From JABDBE01 sp049585795 (GTDB taxonomy: Bacteria; Acidobacteriota; Terriglobia; Terriglobales; Acidobacteriaceae), in NCBI GenBank assembly GCA_049585795.1, contig JBAVAQ010000007.1, positions 248,001-312,000 on the forward strand: 64,000 bases of DNA, given 5' to 3'. Below are positions 1 through 8,341 of the stretch, piece by piece. Position numbers and translations under genes: made by a program. Each line of letters starts with the position of its first letter. The first letter of the stretch is position 1. The notes below the pieces were generated by a model. That model was not told where the DNA came from. It searched no databases and worked only from the letters and a program-made list of their open reading frames with translations.

Positions 1-105
1 GATCCGTTCGATCGCATGCTGATCGCTCAAGCGCTGGCCGAGAATTTAACCATCGTGAGCAACGATGTTGGGTTCGACGGGTACGGCGTCAAGCGGGCCT
101 GGTAA
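1..105 (+). CDS. PIN-domain (VapC-type) protein, C-terminal fragment
   Basis: Only the last 34 codons lie in the window; the gene enters from the left edge and stops with TAA at 103-105. The fragment begins DPFDRMLIAQA and ends around a VSNDVGFDGYGV string. This matches the end of PIN-domain ribonucleases, where the DxFDRxLIAQA segment carries one acidic metal ligand and the later SND another. Most such proteins in bacteria are VapC toxins paired with a small antitoxin just upstream, but no antitoxin can be seen here. The family call is fairly safe; the toxin role is inferred. Confidence 0.75.
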   Translation, partial: DPFDRMLIAQALAENLTIVSNDVGFDGYGVKRAW

Positions 106-127
106 GTTTATCCAAGCGAGAGAGATT

Positions 128-398
128 CTTCGGTGGCAGGCCTTCGCGTTGCGAGGGTCTGCGCTTCCTCAGCTTCCTCAGGATGACGGCGGTTGCTATG
201 GGTGGCTGCCTGTCGAGCTTCGCTCGGCTGGACAGCCGGGGGAATCAGCGACTTGAGTGAAAAACGGGGGTCTGGGGGGCTGGACAAGATTTCTGCCAAT
301 TCCGGATTAAAACTATTACCACGAAGAACACGAAGGTCCACAAAGGAACAAATCGTCGGCGTTTCCCCTCGTGAGACTTTGTGTGCTTTGTGATTCAT
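128..398. repeat. Gene-free stretch packed with dispersed repeats
   Basis: The interval between the PIN fragment and ispH (106-538) has no convincing gene. It holds three dispersed element types seen elsewhere in the window. A family A-like copy lies near 128-190 and ends in CTCAGGATGAC. A TCGAGCTTCGCTCGGCTGGAC string at about 207-228 recurs in reverse at 41407-41433. An inverted pair of family B sits at 311-345 (CCACGAAGAACACGAAGG) and 359-398 (reverse orientation). The short open frames here fall inside these repeats. Confidence 0.6.
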
Positions 399-485
399 GA
401 ATTTGAAGGTCGGACACCGCTGCTCCCCGTTCGCTGGCGGATATTCCCCAATCGGTGCTAATCCTATGCAATTCTTGAGCTTACG

Positions 486-514
486 TTGACCAAATTGGTT
501 CTTTCGGGTAGCTT
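486..514 (+). promoter_or_regulatory. Possible sigma70-type promoter of the hopanoid operon
   Basis: TTGACC at 486-491 is close to a -35 consensus. A poor -10 match, TAGCTT, follows at 509-514 after 17 bases. Transcription would start near 521, shortly before the ispH starts at 539 or 563. The -10 is weak, so the assignment is tentative. Confidence 0.3.
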
Positions 515-538
515 AGAGAGATAAACCATAGTGGGGAA

Positions 539-1531
539 GTGTACCCTTACAGGAACCCTATCGTGCCGACTAGCAATGGCAAGACGCTGCTTTTATTGAA
601 GCCCCGGGGATTTTGCGCGGGGGTGGTGCGGGCGATTGATATTGTCCGGATCGCCCTGGAGGCTTTTGGGCCGCCGATCTATGTCCGCAAGGAGATCGTG
701 CACAACCGATTCGTGGTCGAGGAACTGCAGGGCAAGGGGGCGATCTTCGTCGACAACGTGGACGAGGTGCCTCCTGGTGAGCGTGTGATTTACAGCGCGC
801 ATGGAGTTTCGCCGGAGGTGCGGCAAGCCAGCCAGGCACGCGATTTGCGGGTGATTGATGCGACCTGTCCGTTGGTCACGAAGGTTCACGTGGAAGCGGT
901 CAAATTTGCCAAGGAAGGCTATTCGCTGATTCTGATTGGCCACCACGATCATGATGAGGTGATTGGGACTTTGGGCGAGGCTCCGGTCGTGACCCAGGTG
1001 GTAGGTTCGCCGGATCAGGTGAAAGCGCTGACAGTGCCGAATCCCGACCGGGTAGCGTACCTGACGCAAACGACTTTGAGTCTGGACGAGACCAAGGACA
1101 TCATCGCCGCGCTGCGCGAGCGCTTCCCGAACATCAAGGGACCGGCGGCGCAGGACATTTGCTATGCCACCGAAAACCGGCAGGTTGCGGTGAAGCATGT
1201 GGCTTCCGATGCCGATTTGCTCCTGGTGGTGGGTTCGGATAACAGCTCGAATTCGAACCGGTTGGTGGAAGTGGCGCGCAACCTGGGCACCAGTTCGCAT
1301 CTAATTGACAGCTTCCAAAACATCCGGCCGGAGTGGCTGGAAGGGGTGAAGACGATTGCTTTGACGGCCGGGGCTTCGGCGCCGGAATGCCTGGTGGAAG
1401 AAGTGGTGAAGTTTCTGAGCAGCAAGGGCTTCGGCAACGTGCAGGAAGTCGAAGTCATGCCCGAGAACGTGCGCTTTGGCTTGCCTCCCGAGATTGTGGA
1501 AGCGATTGCCAGCGCCCCCAGCGGCGGTTAG
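539..1531 (+). CDS. ispH: 4-hydroxy-3-methylbut-2-enyl diphosphate reductase
   Basis: IspH carries out the last step of the MEP pathway, reducing HMBPP to IPP and DMAPP with a [4Fe-4S] cluster in the cytoplasm. The three cluster cysteines are visible: C26 in RGFCAG, C110 in DATCPLV and C208 in DICYATENR, with spacing like that of E. coli IspH. Length (330 aa) is normal. The first start is GTG 539. GTG 563, eight bases after AGGA at 551-554, is an equally good or better start and would remove eight residues. The gene heads the hopanoid operon, 23 bases before shc, so precursor supply and hopanoid synthesis are probably co-expressed. Confidence 0.95.
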   Translation: MYPYRNPIVPTSNGKTLLLLKPRGFCAGVVRAIDIVRIALEAFGPPIYVRKEIVHNRFVVEELQGKGAIFVDNVDEVPPGERVIYSAHGVSPEVRQASQARDLRVIDATCPLVTKVHVEAVKFAKEGYSLILIGHHDHDEVIGTLGEAPVVTQVVGSPDQVKALTVPNPDRVAYLTQTTLSLDETKDIIAALRERFPNIKGPAAQDICYATENRQVAVKHVASDADLLLVVGSDNSSNSNRLVEVARNLGTSSHLIDSFQNIRPEWLEGVKTIALTAGASAPECLVEEVVKFLSSKGFGNVQEVEVMPENVRFGLPPEIVEAIASAPSGG

Positions 1532-1554
1532 TGCGGAGTAAAAGAATTACATAT

Positions 1555-3546
1555 ATGGAAGAAAACTCCCCCTCGCTTTCGGCGTCAAGTGCGCCACAAT
1601 TGCGCTTTGGAAAAATCGACGATCTCTCCAGCCGGGTAGCGGCCGCAGTTGATGGCGCGCGTAAATTCCTGTTCTCCCAACAGCACCAAGAAGGCTACTG
1701 GTGCGGTGAGTTAGTCGCTGACACGACTTTAGAATCCGACTACATTCTGCTGCACACGCTGCTGGGCACGGGCGATCCGGTGCGCTTCCAGAAGTGCTGC
1801 AACTGGATTCTGCAACACCAAAACGAAGACGGCGGCTGGGGAATCTACGTAGACGCGCCGTCCAATGTCTCGGCCAGCGTAAAAGCTTACTTTGCCTTGA
1901 AGCTTAGCGGTTACAAGGCTGACCACCCGGCTTTGGCGCGGGCGCGGAAGAGAATCCTTGAGATGGGCGGGGTGACTGAGGTCAACACCTTCACCAAGAT
2001 TTATTTGTGTTTTCTTGGGCAGTTCGATTACGACGCGGTGCCCGCCATTCCGCCGGAAATCGTGCTGTTTCCCCAGTGGTTCTGGTTCAACATTTACGAG
2101 ATTTCTTCGTGGTCGCGGGCGATTCTGGTGCCGCTTTCGATTTGCTACGCGAAAAAACCGTTCAAGAAAATTTCGGACGACATGGGAGTGGAGGAACTAT
2201 TTGTCGGCGGACGCGACAAGTCGCGCATGCACCTGCACTGGTCGAAGAAGCTAATCTCCTGGCGTAATTTCTTTTTGGTTTTCGACCGACTGACCCACTG
2301 GTTCGAGATGGTACACGTTCGTCCGCTGCGCTGGCTGGCGCTAAAGCGGGCGGAACAGTGGATGCTGGAACGCTTTGAGATGAGCGATGGTTTGGGCGCT
2401 ATCTACCCGTCGATGCTGAATGCGATTATTGCGCTGCGCTGCCTGGGATATTCTCTGGACGATCCGCAGGTGATTCGCGCTCTGGATGAATTCGAGAAGC
2501 TAGGGATCGAAGAAGGCGAAACTTTCCGCATGCAGCCCTGCATGTCGCCGATCTGGGATACGGCGTATGCGATGTTTGCGCTGGGCGAAGCCGGCGTTCC
2601 GGCCAATGATCCGCGGATGATCAAATGCGCCGACTGGATTCTGCAGAAGCAGGTTCGCACCGTGGGGGATTGGAAAGTGAAGAACAAGAAGGGACAGCCG
2701 GGCGGATGGTATTTCGAATTCAATAACGAGTTTTATCCCGACGTCGATGACAGCGCCATGGTTTGCCTCGGGCTCGGCCAAGTGGAACATCCCAACGGCC
2801 GCTATCAGCGCGAGTCGGTGCAGCGGGCCATCGACTGGATTTTCTCCATGCAGTGCAAATCGGGCGGATGGGCGTCGTTCGACAAGGACAACACGCGCAT
2901 GGTATTCGAGCACATTCCTTTCGCCGACCACAACGCCATGCTGGATCCGCCGACGGTGGACATCACCGGGAGAATTCTGGAGATGCTGGCGTCAAACGGA
3001 TACGACAAGAATGACGCGCGGGTGAAGAAGGCGCTGAAGTTTATCCGCGAAGAGCAAGAGCCCGACGGTTCGTGGTTCGGGCGCTGGGGCGTGAACTATA
3101 TTTACGGGACCATGCAAGTGCTGCGCGGGCTGGAAGCCATGGGCATCGACCATCACGAACCCTATGTACAGCAGGGCGCGGAGTGGTTGCGCATGGTGCA
3201 GAATCCTGATGGTGGCTGGGGCGAGACCTGCGGTTCGTACGACGATCCCAGTACCCGGGGAGTGGGTCCGAGCACGCCGTCCCAGACCGCCTGGGCAGTG
3301 TTAGGTCTGCTGGCGGCGAACGATACCCGCAGCGATTCGGTGGCGCGCGGCATTGCCTATTTGTTGCGTACCCAAAAGAACAATGGCGGTTGGGATGAGC
3401 CGCAGACTACGGGCACGGGTTTCCCGCGGGTGTTTTATCTGACCTATACGTTGTACCGGCAGTATTTCCCGCTGCTCGCGCTGACCACTTACGCCAAAGC
3501 GATGGCGGGGGCCGCGCAGGGAACGGGAGTGCGGCGGATTGGATAG
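1555..3546 (+). CDS. shc: Squalene-hopene cyclase
   Basis: Shc cyclises squalene to hopene or hopanol at the membrane (GenBank name often hpnF). The catalytic acid motif DVDD is at residues 396-399. Several QW-type repeats are readable, including GGWGIY, GGWYFEF, GGWASFDKDN, DGSWFGRWGVNY, DGGWGETCGSY and GGWDEPQTTG. With ATG 1555 the protein is 663 aa, normal for bacterial cyclases. An open frame continues upstream to 1333, but that part overlaps ispH in another frame and is not conserved-looking, so 1555 is chosen. GGAG at about 1535 is rather distant as a ribosome site. It lies directly downstream of ispH in the same operon. Confidence 0.96.
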   Translation: MEENSPSLSASSAPQLRFGKIDDLSSRVAAAVDGARKFLFSQQHQEGYWCGELVADTTLESDYILLHTLLGTGDPVRFQKCCNWILQHQNEDGGWGIYVDAPSNVSASVKAYFALKLSGYKADHPALARARKRILEMGGVTEVNTFTKIYLCFLGQFDYDAVPAIPPEIVLFPQWFWFNIYEISSWSRAILVPLSICYAKKPFKKISDDMGVEELFVGGRDKSRMHLHWSKKLISWRNFFLVFDRLTHWFEMVHVRPLRWLALKRAEQWMLERFEMSDGLGAIYPSMLNAIIALRCLGYSLDDPQVIRALDEFEKLGIEEGETFRMQPCMSPIWDTAYAMFALGEAGVPANDPRMIKCADWILQKQVRTVGDWKVKNKKGQPGGWYFEFNNEFYPDVDDSAMVCLGLGQVEHPNGRYQRESVQRAIDWIFSMQCKSGGWASFDKDNTRMVFEHIPFADHNAMLDPPTVDITGRILEMLASNGYDKNDARVKKALKFIREEQEPDGSWFGRWGVNYIYGTMQVLRGLEAMGIDHHEPYVQQGAEWLRMVQNPDGGWGETCGSYDDPSTRGVGPSTPSQTAWAVLGLLAANDTRSDSVARGIAYLLRTQKNNGGWDEPQTTGTGFPRVFYLTYTLYRQYFPLLALTTYAKAMAGAAQGTGVRRIG

Positions 3547-3558
3547 TTGGAGAATTCT

Positions 3559-3627
3559 GTAGAAACGTAGCTTGCTACGTTTAGGTTTTCGTCGCACTGA
3601 CAGAAACGTAGCAAGCTACGTTTCTAC
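3559..3627. repeat. Paired palindromes (family D)
   Basis: Two near-identical palindromes, AAACGTAGCTTGCTACGTTT at about 3563 and AAACGTAGCAAGCTACGTTT at about 3604, lie between shc and hpnH. Each can fold on itself, and the pair can fold together. Related palindromes occur at 33711-33733 and 33761-33780. The location inside an operon suggests an mRNA hairpin, but it may simply be a dispersed repeat. Confidence 0.75.
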
Positions 3628-3654
3628 GGATGTAGAGACTAGAAAGGTTGACTG

Positions 3655-4776
3655 ATGGCTGTGCCAATTTCTCAGATGTGGACGGTGGCGACTTACGTCC
3701 TGGGGCAAAAGCTTAAAGGGCGCAAGCAGTATCCGCTGGTGCTGATGCTGGAGCCGCTGTTCCGCTGCAATCTGGCGTGCGCGGGCTGCGGGAAAATCCA
3801 GTATCCGGCGCACGTGCTGAAGTCGCAGCTCACTCCCGAGGAATGTTTCCGCGCGGTCGATGAATGTGGTGCGCCGACGGTTTCCATCCCCGGGGGAGAG
3901 CCCCTGCTTCATCCGCAGATCGGCGAAATCGTCGAAGGGCTGGTGGCGCGCAAGAAATATATCTATCTGTGCACCAACGCGCTGCTGCTGAAAGAAAAAC
4001 TTCACTTATTCAAGCCGAGCAAGTATCTGACTTTTTCCGTCCACATGGATGGACAGCGGGAGCATCACGACTTTTCGGTTTGTCTCGAAGGCGGATACGA
4101 CAAAGCGACCGATGGAATCAAAGCCGCGCTGGCGGGCGGTTTCCGCGTGACCACCAATACCACGCTCTTCGATGGCGCCGACCCCAAGAGCGTGCGCGCC
4201 TTCTTCGACGAAATGATGGATCTTGGCGTCGAAGGCATGATGCTTTCGCCGGGCTACTCCTACGATAAGGCGCCGGATCAGCAACGCTTTCTGGGGCGGG
4301 CTCGCACGCGGCGGTTGTTCCGCGCCATGCTCTCCAATCGCAGCAAGAAGTGGCGTTTCAACCAGTCGGCATTGTTTCTTGAATTCCTGATGGGCAAGCG
4401 TGATTACGCGTGTACGCCCTGGGGCATGCCCACATTCAACGTCTTCGGATGGCAGAAGCCCTGCTACCTGCTGCAGGACGGTTACGCCGATACCTTTGCC
4501 GAGTTGCTGGAAACGACGGCATGGGAGAATTATGGGACGGAGTCGGGGAATCCCAAGTGCGCGAATTGCATGGTGCATAGCGGGTATGAAGCGTCCGCTG
4601 TGAACGATTTGTTTGGTTCGGTAAGCGGCATGTGGCAGGAAGTGAAGGCGCGCATGTTCGGCGAATACGAGGACGCTTCCGCTCGCCGGCTGCTGGATGA
4701 TTTCTCCCAGCCCGCGCCGGCGATCAATCCGCTGGTGCAGATCGGCGCTCCGGCGGGTGAGGAGACCAGGGTTTGA
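3655..4776 (+). CDS. hpnH: Adenosyl-hopene transferase, radical SAM
   Basis: HpnH joins the 5'-deoxyadenosyl group of SAM to diploptene to form adenosyl hopane, the first step of side-chain extension. The radical-SAM cysteines are C38, C42 and C45 in CNLACAGC, after the typical HpnH opening (MAVPISQMW, YPLVLMLEPLFRC). A later SIPGGEPLLH string is the usual SAM-binding region. Length is 373 aa, within the family range. A second cysteine set (CANC, near residue 303) lies in the C-terminal part. The stop overlaps the TTG start of the next gene, indicating translational coupling inside the hopanoid operon. Confidence 0.95.
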   Translation: MAVPISQMWTVATYVLGQKLKGRKQYPLVLMLEPLFRCNLACAGCGKIQYPAHVLKSQLTPEECFRAVDECGAPTVSIPGGEPLLHPQIGEIVEGLVARKKYIYLCTNALLLKEKLHLFKPSKYLTFSVHMDGQREHHDFSVCLEGGYDKATDGIKAALAGGFRVTTNTTLFDGADPKSVRAFFDEMMDLGVEGMMLSPGYSYDKAPDQQRFLGRARTRRLFRAMLSNRSKKWRFNQSALFLEFLMGKRDYACTPWGMPTFNVFGWQKPCYLLQDGYADTFAELLETTAWENYGTESGNPKCANCMVHSGYEASAVNDLFGSVSGMWQEVKARMFGEYEDASARRLLDDFSQPAPAINPLVQIGAPAGEETRV

Positions 4777-5210
4777 GCGGGCGGGAAGCTGGGCACGCGC
4801 CGTCCGCGTCGGTTGATCCGGACTCATTAGAACTGGCTCCGGGAACGGCTCACGAAAAGCTGGAAGGGTCGGTTCCAACGCTGGCCAGCGAGCACGACCT
4901 TCGCAACGCGCTCGAGCAGGCGTTCGACTATCGCGGCGATGTTTCGATCACGCGAAAAGACGGCACGAAAGTTGAAGGCTATGTTTTCGATCGCAGCAGC
5001 GGAAGCGGGCTCTCCGACAGCTTCGTGCGAGTGCTGCCGAAAGACGGTTCTCCGCGGATAAAAATTTCTTACGCCGAGATTGCCGCCCTGGCCTTTAGCG
5101 GGCGCGATATGGCTGCGGGGAAAAGCTGGGAAAACTGGGTGCGGCATTATTGGGAAAAGAAGGCCGCTGGCGAGAAGGATATTTCGCTGCAGCCGGAGAA
5201 GCTGGAGTAG
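4773..5210 (+). CDS. Uncharacterised 145-aa protein of the hopanoid operon
   Basis: The gene starts with TTG at 4773, overlapping the hpnH stop in the string TTGA; GAGGAG at 4759-4764 is eight bases upstream and supports this start. The first 40 residues are low in structure. The remainder reads as a small beta-rich domain (FDYRGDVSITRKDG, VEGYVFDRSSG, ISYAEIAALAFSGRD) followed by a charged helix. No signal peptide or membrane segment is seen. The fold resembles small Sm-like or barrel modules that occur in unrelated bacteria, but I cannot assign a function. Its position between hpnH and hpnA-like, with coupling, suggests a role in hopanoid side-chain formation or its control. Confidence 0.75.
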   Translation: MSGREAGHAPSASVDPDSLELAPGTAHEKLEGSVPTLASEHDLRNALEQAFDYRGDVSITRKDGTKVEGYVFDRSSGSGLSDSFVRVLPKDGSPRIKISYAEIAALAFSGRDMAAGKSWENWVRHYWEKKAAGEKDISLQPEKLE

Positions 5211-5218
5211 AAGCCCTC

Positions 5219-5299
5219 AGCTTCCAGCTCTCAGCTCCCAGCAAAACTTCAGAGCTGATAGCTGAAGGCTGATAGCTGACAGCTGATAGCTGACAGCTC
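5219..5299. repeat. AGCTGATAGCTGA short tandem repeat (family C)
   Basis: An imperfect tandem array of units such as AGCTGATAGCTGAC and AGCTCTCAGCTCCC fills the space before the hpnA-like gene. Similar strings occur at 48832-48862 and 53308-53383. The repeat lies inside the operon and has no visible coding role. Confidence 0.75.
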
Positions 5300-5301
5300 T
5301 G

Positions 5302-6297
5302 ATGCTAGCTTTTGTCACTGGCGCAACTGGATTCGTAGGTAGTCACGTGGCTCAGGTGTTGGCGGAGCAGGGAGCTGACCTGCGGTTGCTGCTTCGTTCC
5401 AGCAGCGATCCGAGAAATGTTCAGGGGCTGAATGCGGATCGGGTGATCGGCGATCTGCGCGATCCGGCATCGATTGAGAAAGCAATGGCAGGCTGCGACG
5501 TGGTGTTTCATGTCGCGGCCGACTACCGGCTCTGGGTGCGCGATCCGGAGCAGATGTATCGCGCCAATGTGGAAGGTACGCGGGCCGTTCTCGAAGCCGC
5601 GCGAAAGAATCATGTACGGCGCGTGGTTTACACCTCGAGCGTCGCGACCATGGGATTCACTGCGAATGGGCATCCGGCGGACGAGAATTCTCCGGTTTCG
5701 CTCGACGGTATGATCGGCCACTACAAGCGATCGAAATTTATGGCCGAGCAAGTGGCTGTGGAAGCGGGACGCGGCGGGATGGACGTCGTGGTAGTGAATC
5801 CCAGTACGCCGGTTGGCGAGCACGACATTAAGCCCACGCCCACGGGACGCATTGTCGTCGATTTTCTGAAAAAGAAGTTCCCCGCCTACGTGGATACGGG
5901 TTTGAATCTGGTGGATGTCCGGAAATGCGCTCGCGGCCATGTGGCGGCGCTAGAGCAGGGAAGAAGCGGAGAGCGGTACATTCTGGGCGGAGAGAATCTG
6001 ACGTTGAAGCAAATTCTCGATAAGCTTGCGGCAATTACAGGATTGCCATCGCCCAAGGTGAAAGTTCCTTATGTGCTGGCGCTGGCGACCGGCGTCGTGG
6101 ATGAAGTGGTGACCGGCCGCATCCTGGGCAGGGAGCCGCGGGCGACGATTGACGCGGTGCGTATGGGACGGAAAAAGATGTTTGTGTCGTGTGCCAAGGC
6201 GGAGCGCGAGCTGGGATGGAGGATTGTTCCGGTCGACGACGCGTTGCGAAGAGCGGCCGAGTGGTTTGTGGCCAATGGGTATGCGCCGCGAGGCTGA
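5302..6297 (+). CDS. hpnA: Hopanoid-associated NAD-dependent sugar epimerase
   Basis: This is an extended short-chain dehydrogenase of the HpnA type. The dinucleotide motif GATGFVG is at residues 7-13 and the catalytic YxxxK is Y141/K145 (YKRSK), with VYTSSVATMG giving the catalytic serine. Length (331 aa) fits HpnA. The family is named from its place in hopanoid clusters; the exact substrate is not settled. An action on the ribose-derived side chain or a sugar-nucleotide head group is plausible. It sits in the operon between the small unknown gene and hpnG. The start is ATG 5302, with no strong ribosome site because the preceding bases belong to a repeat. Confidence 0.88.
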   Translation: MLAFVTGATGFVGSHVAQVLAEQGADLRLLLRSSSDPRNVQGLNADRVIGDLRDPASIEKAMAGCDVVFHVAADYRLWVRDPEQMYRANVEGTRAVLEAARKNHVRRVVYTSSVATMGFTANGHPADENSPVSLDGMIGHYKRSKFMAEQVAVEAGRGGMDVVVVNPSTPVGEHDIKPTPTGRIVVDFLKKKFPAYVDTGLNLVDVRKCARGHVAALEQGRSGERYILGGENLTLKQILDKLAAITGLPSPKVKVPYVLALATGVVDEVVTGRILGREPRATIDAVRMGRKKMFVSCAKAERELGWRIVPVDDALRRAAEWFVANGYAPRG

Positions 6298-6314
6298 AGA
6301 CCACGTTGCTGGAG

Positions 6315-6412
6315 GATGCCTCGACGCATCCAGGGATCACTGATTTGGTAGGGATCCTTCGACTCCGTAGCTGATTCGCTTGGCGAATCCGCTACTGCAC
6401 TCAGGATGACAG
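6315..6412. repeat. Dispersed element, family A
   Basis: The block contains GGATCCTTCGACTC at 6352-6365 and CTCAGGATGACAG at 6400-6412, a combination that recurs at 31783-31844 with matching flanks (GATGCCTCGA here, AATGCCTCGA there). Partial or inverted copies occur at 128-190, 7172-7210, 28329-28358, 31633-31676 and 34200-34260. Its ATG at 6406 creates a false start in frame with hpnG. Confidence 0.75.
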
Positions 6413-6429
6413 GTTTTGGTTTAGGTGTG

Positions 6430-7167
6430 ATGTCGAGTTCAGTTAAAGTCGCGATGGTGGCTGCTCTTGAGCGGGAGGTGCGCCCGTTGGTGAAGCGGTG
6501 GCGCAGGGTTGAGCGCGAACACGAGGGACGCCGCTACAAGTTTTTCGAGAGTGGGCAGACGGTGGTGGTTTGCGGCGGCATGGGAGCGGAAGCTGCTCGC
6601 CGGGCTACGGAAGCTGCGATCGCGCTGTACCAGCCCGAGCTTTTGATGTCGGTCGGCTTTGCGGGGGCGCTTGATCCGGCACTGAAGGTGGGAGACATCT
6701 TCGCAGCCAGCCGCGTGATTGACGCCCGGGACGGCAGCCGCGTGGAAATTGCTGCTGGTCGTGGCGTGCTGGTTAGCGCTGCCGCGGTTGCGGGAGTGGA
6801 AGGGAAAAAGAAGCTTGCTGACTCCTACGGAGCACAAGCCGTTGATATGGAAGCGGCCGCGGTGGCGCGCGGAGCGCAGACGCGGGCAGTACGCTTTATG
6901 GCGGTGAAGGCCATCTCGGATGAAAGCGGCTTTGAAATGCCGCCGATGGATGGCTTGGTTGATGAGAAGGGTCAATTTAGGGCGGCAAAGTTTGCGACCC
7001 TTGCGGTGCTTCGCCCGTGGCTTTGGTCGCGAGTAGTTCAACTTGCGCGAAATAGTGCGAAAGCATCGCGAGCGCTGTGCGCTGAACTGGAGCGATACAT
7101 CCCAGCGCCAGACAAACTAGAGGTTGCAGGACCGGAGTTGCATCCAATGTCGAAGGTAATCCGCTAA
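6430..7167 (+). CDS. hpnG: Hopanoid-associated phosphorylase, nucleosidase fold
   Basis: HpnG removes adenine from adenosyl hopane to give a ribosyl (phosphoribosyl) hopane, and belongs to the MTA/SAH nucleosidase superfamily. Visible family features are MVAALEREVRPL near the start, VSVGFAG-like SVGFAGALDP, the nucleoside-binding VDMEAAAVA and the catalytic-loop KAISDESG. An in-frame ATG at 6406 lies inside a dispersed repeat, so ATG 6430 (MSSSVKVAM) is preferred; ATG 6451 is also possible. The length of about 245 aa is normal. It follows the hpnA-like gene in the operon and completes the HpnH-HpnG pair. Confidence 0.88.
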   Translation: MSSSVKVAMVAALEREVRPLVKRWRRVEREHEGRRYKFFESGQTVVVCGGMGAEAARRATEAAIALYQPELLMSVGFAGALDPALKVGDIFAASRVIDARDGSRVEIAAGRGVLVSAAAVAGVEGKKKLADSYGAQAVDMEAAAVARGAQTRAVRFMAVKAISDESGFEMPPMDGLVDEKGQFRAAKFATLAVLRPWLWSRVVQLARNSAKASRALCAELERYIPAPDKLEVAGPELHPMSKVIR

Positions 7168-7171
7168 GGCG

Positions 7172-7210
7172 AGGCAGAAATCCTTCACTTGGTTTGGGAT
7201 GACAGAGTAA
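7172..7210. repeat. Partial family A element
   Basis: ATCCTTCACTTGGTTTGGGA followed by TGACAG resembles the ends of family A (CCTTCGACTC ... GGATGACA) with the middle lost. It fills the gap between hpnG and the first dehydrogenase. Confidence 0.5.
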
Positions 7211-7216
7211 AGCTTC

Positions 7217-8341
7217 ATGGCTATTGCAGGGCAATTTACCATCGAAGAAAACACGCACGCGATCCCGACTACCATGCGGGCGGCGGTTTACCGGGGCATT
7301 GATGACGTTCGCGTGGAAACCGTGCCGGTGCCGGAGACCGGGCCGGGCGAGTTGCTGGTGCGGGTGCACACTTGCGGAATCTGTGGAACCGATCTCAAGA
7401 AAATCTCAAGTGGCTCACATTCGGCACCGCGCATCTTCGGGCACGAGACCTCGGGCATAGTGGCAGTTGTGGGCCGGGGAGTCAGCCAGTTCAAGCCGGG
7501 GGATCGAGTGGTGGTGTTCCATCACATTCCATGCGGCGAATGCTTTTACTGCCGCCACAAGACTTTTGCGCAGTGCGAAACTTACAAGAAGGTTGGCTGC
7601 ACTGCGGGTTTCGAGCCTTCGGGCGGGGGATTCGCCGAGTATGTTCGGGTGATGGATTGGATTGTCGATCAGGGCACGGTTCGCATCCCGAACGGGGTCT
7701 CGTTTGAGCAAGCCTGTTTCGTCGAGCCCGTTAATACCTGCATGAAGGGGATCGAGACCCTGCAACTTCTGCCGGGCGAAAGTGTTCTTGTTATTGGACA
7801 AGGGCCGGTCGGGATCATATTGAGTGCATTGGCCAAACGGTCAGGGGCTAGGGTAATCACTTCCGATTTGTATCCCGGGAGGCTTACAATATCGAAAAGC
7901 TTCGGATTAGAGAATGGGATCGATGCTTCGCGGGCTGATACCGTGAAAACCGTACGGGAGCAGACCGAAGGCCGGGGAGCCGACGCGGCGATTGTTGCAG
8001 TAGATGGCAATGGGCTGATTCGGACTGCGATGGATGCGGTGCGTCCGGGGGGCAGGGTTTTGTTGTTTGCACAGACGGTTCGCGGGGAGGCGACAATTGA
8101 TCCGGCCGCAGTCTGCGTGGACGAGAAGAGATTATTGGGATCCTATAGCGCGTCGGTTGAGCTGCAGGCCGATTCAGTACGCTTCGTGATGAGCCGTGAG
8201 ATGAATTTGGAGCGTTTGATCAGTCACCGCTTTTCTTTGTCGGACAGTGTGGAAGCCTTGAAGCTGGCGGCGCATCCCCAGCCGGATTCGATGAAGATTG
8301 TGATTCAAGCGGGCAGTTCGTGGGAAGGAAATAGAAATTGA
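7217..8341 (+). CDS. Zinc-dependent medium-chain dehydrogenase 1
   Basis: This is a medium-chain alcohol/polyol dehydrogenase. It shows the catalytic-zinc region CGICGTD (C53 and C56), a GHE motif near residue 75, a structural-zinc cysteine cluster (CGECFYCRHK, then C) and a Rossmann motif near GQGPVG. The 374 aa include an N-terminal extension of about 19 residues before MRAAVYRG; ATG 7274 would be the alternative start. It resembles sorbitol, threonine or glucose dehydrogenases. Its place in a hopanoid operon next to a second such enzyme suggests oxidation or reduction of the ribosyl hopane side chain, which is inference. It is coupled to the next gene by a TTGA overlap. Confidence 0.85.
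   Translation: MAIAGQFTIEENTHAIPTTMRAAVYRGIDDVRVETVPVPETGPGELLVRVHTCGICGTDLKKISSGSHSAPRIFGHETSGIVAVVGRGVSQFKPGDRVVVFHHIPCGECFYCRHKTFAQCETYKKVGCTAGFEPSGGGFAEYVRVMDWIVDQGTVRIPNGVSFEQACFVEPVNTCMKGIETLQLLPGESVLVIGQGPVGIILSALAKRSGARVITSDLYPGRLTISKSFGLENGIDASRADTVKTVREQTEGRGADAAIVAVDGNGLIRTAMDAVRPGGRVLLFAQTVRGEATIDPAAVCVDEKRLLGSYSASVELQADSVRFVMSREMNLERLISHRFSLSDSVEALKLAAHPQPDSMKIVIQAGSSWEGNRN

Noticed and set aside
593..1300. A 235-codon open frame on the minus strand
   Set aside because: It lies antisense to ispH, whose three cluster cysteines are intact; no ribosome site or domain supports the reverse frame.
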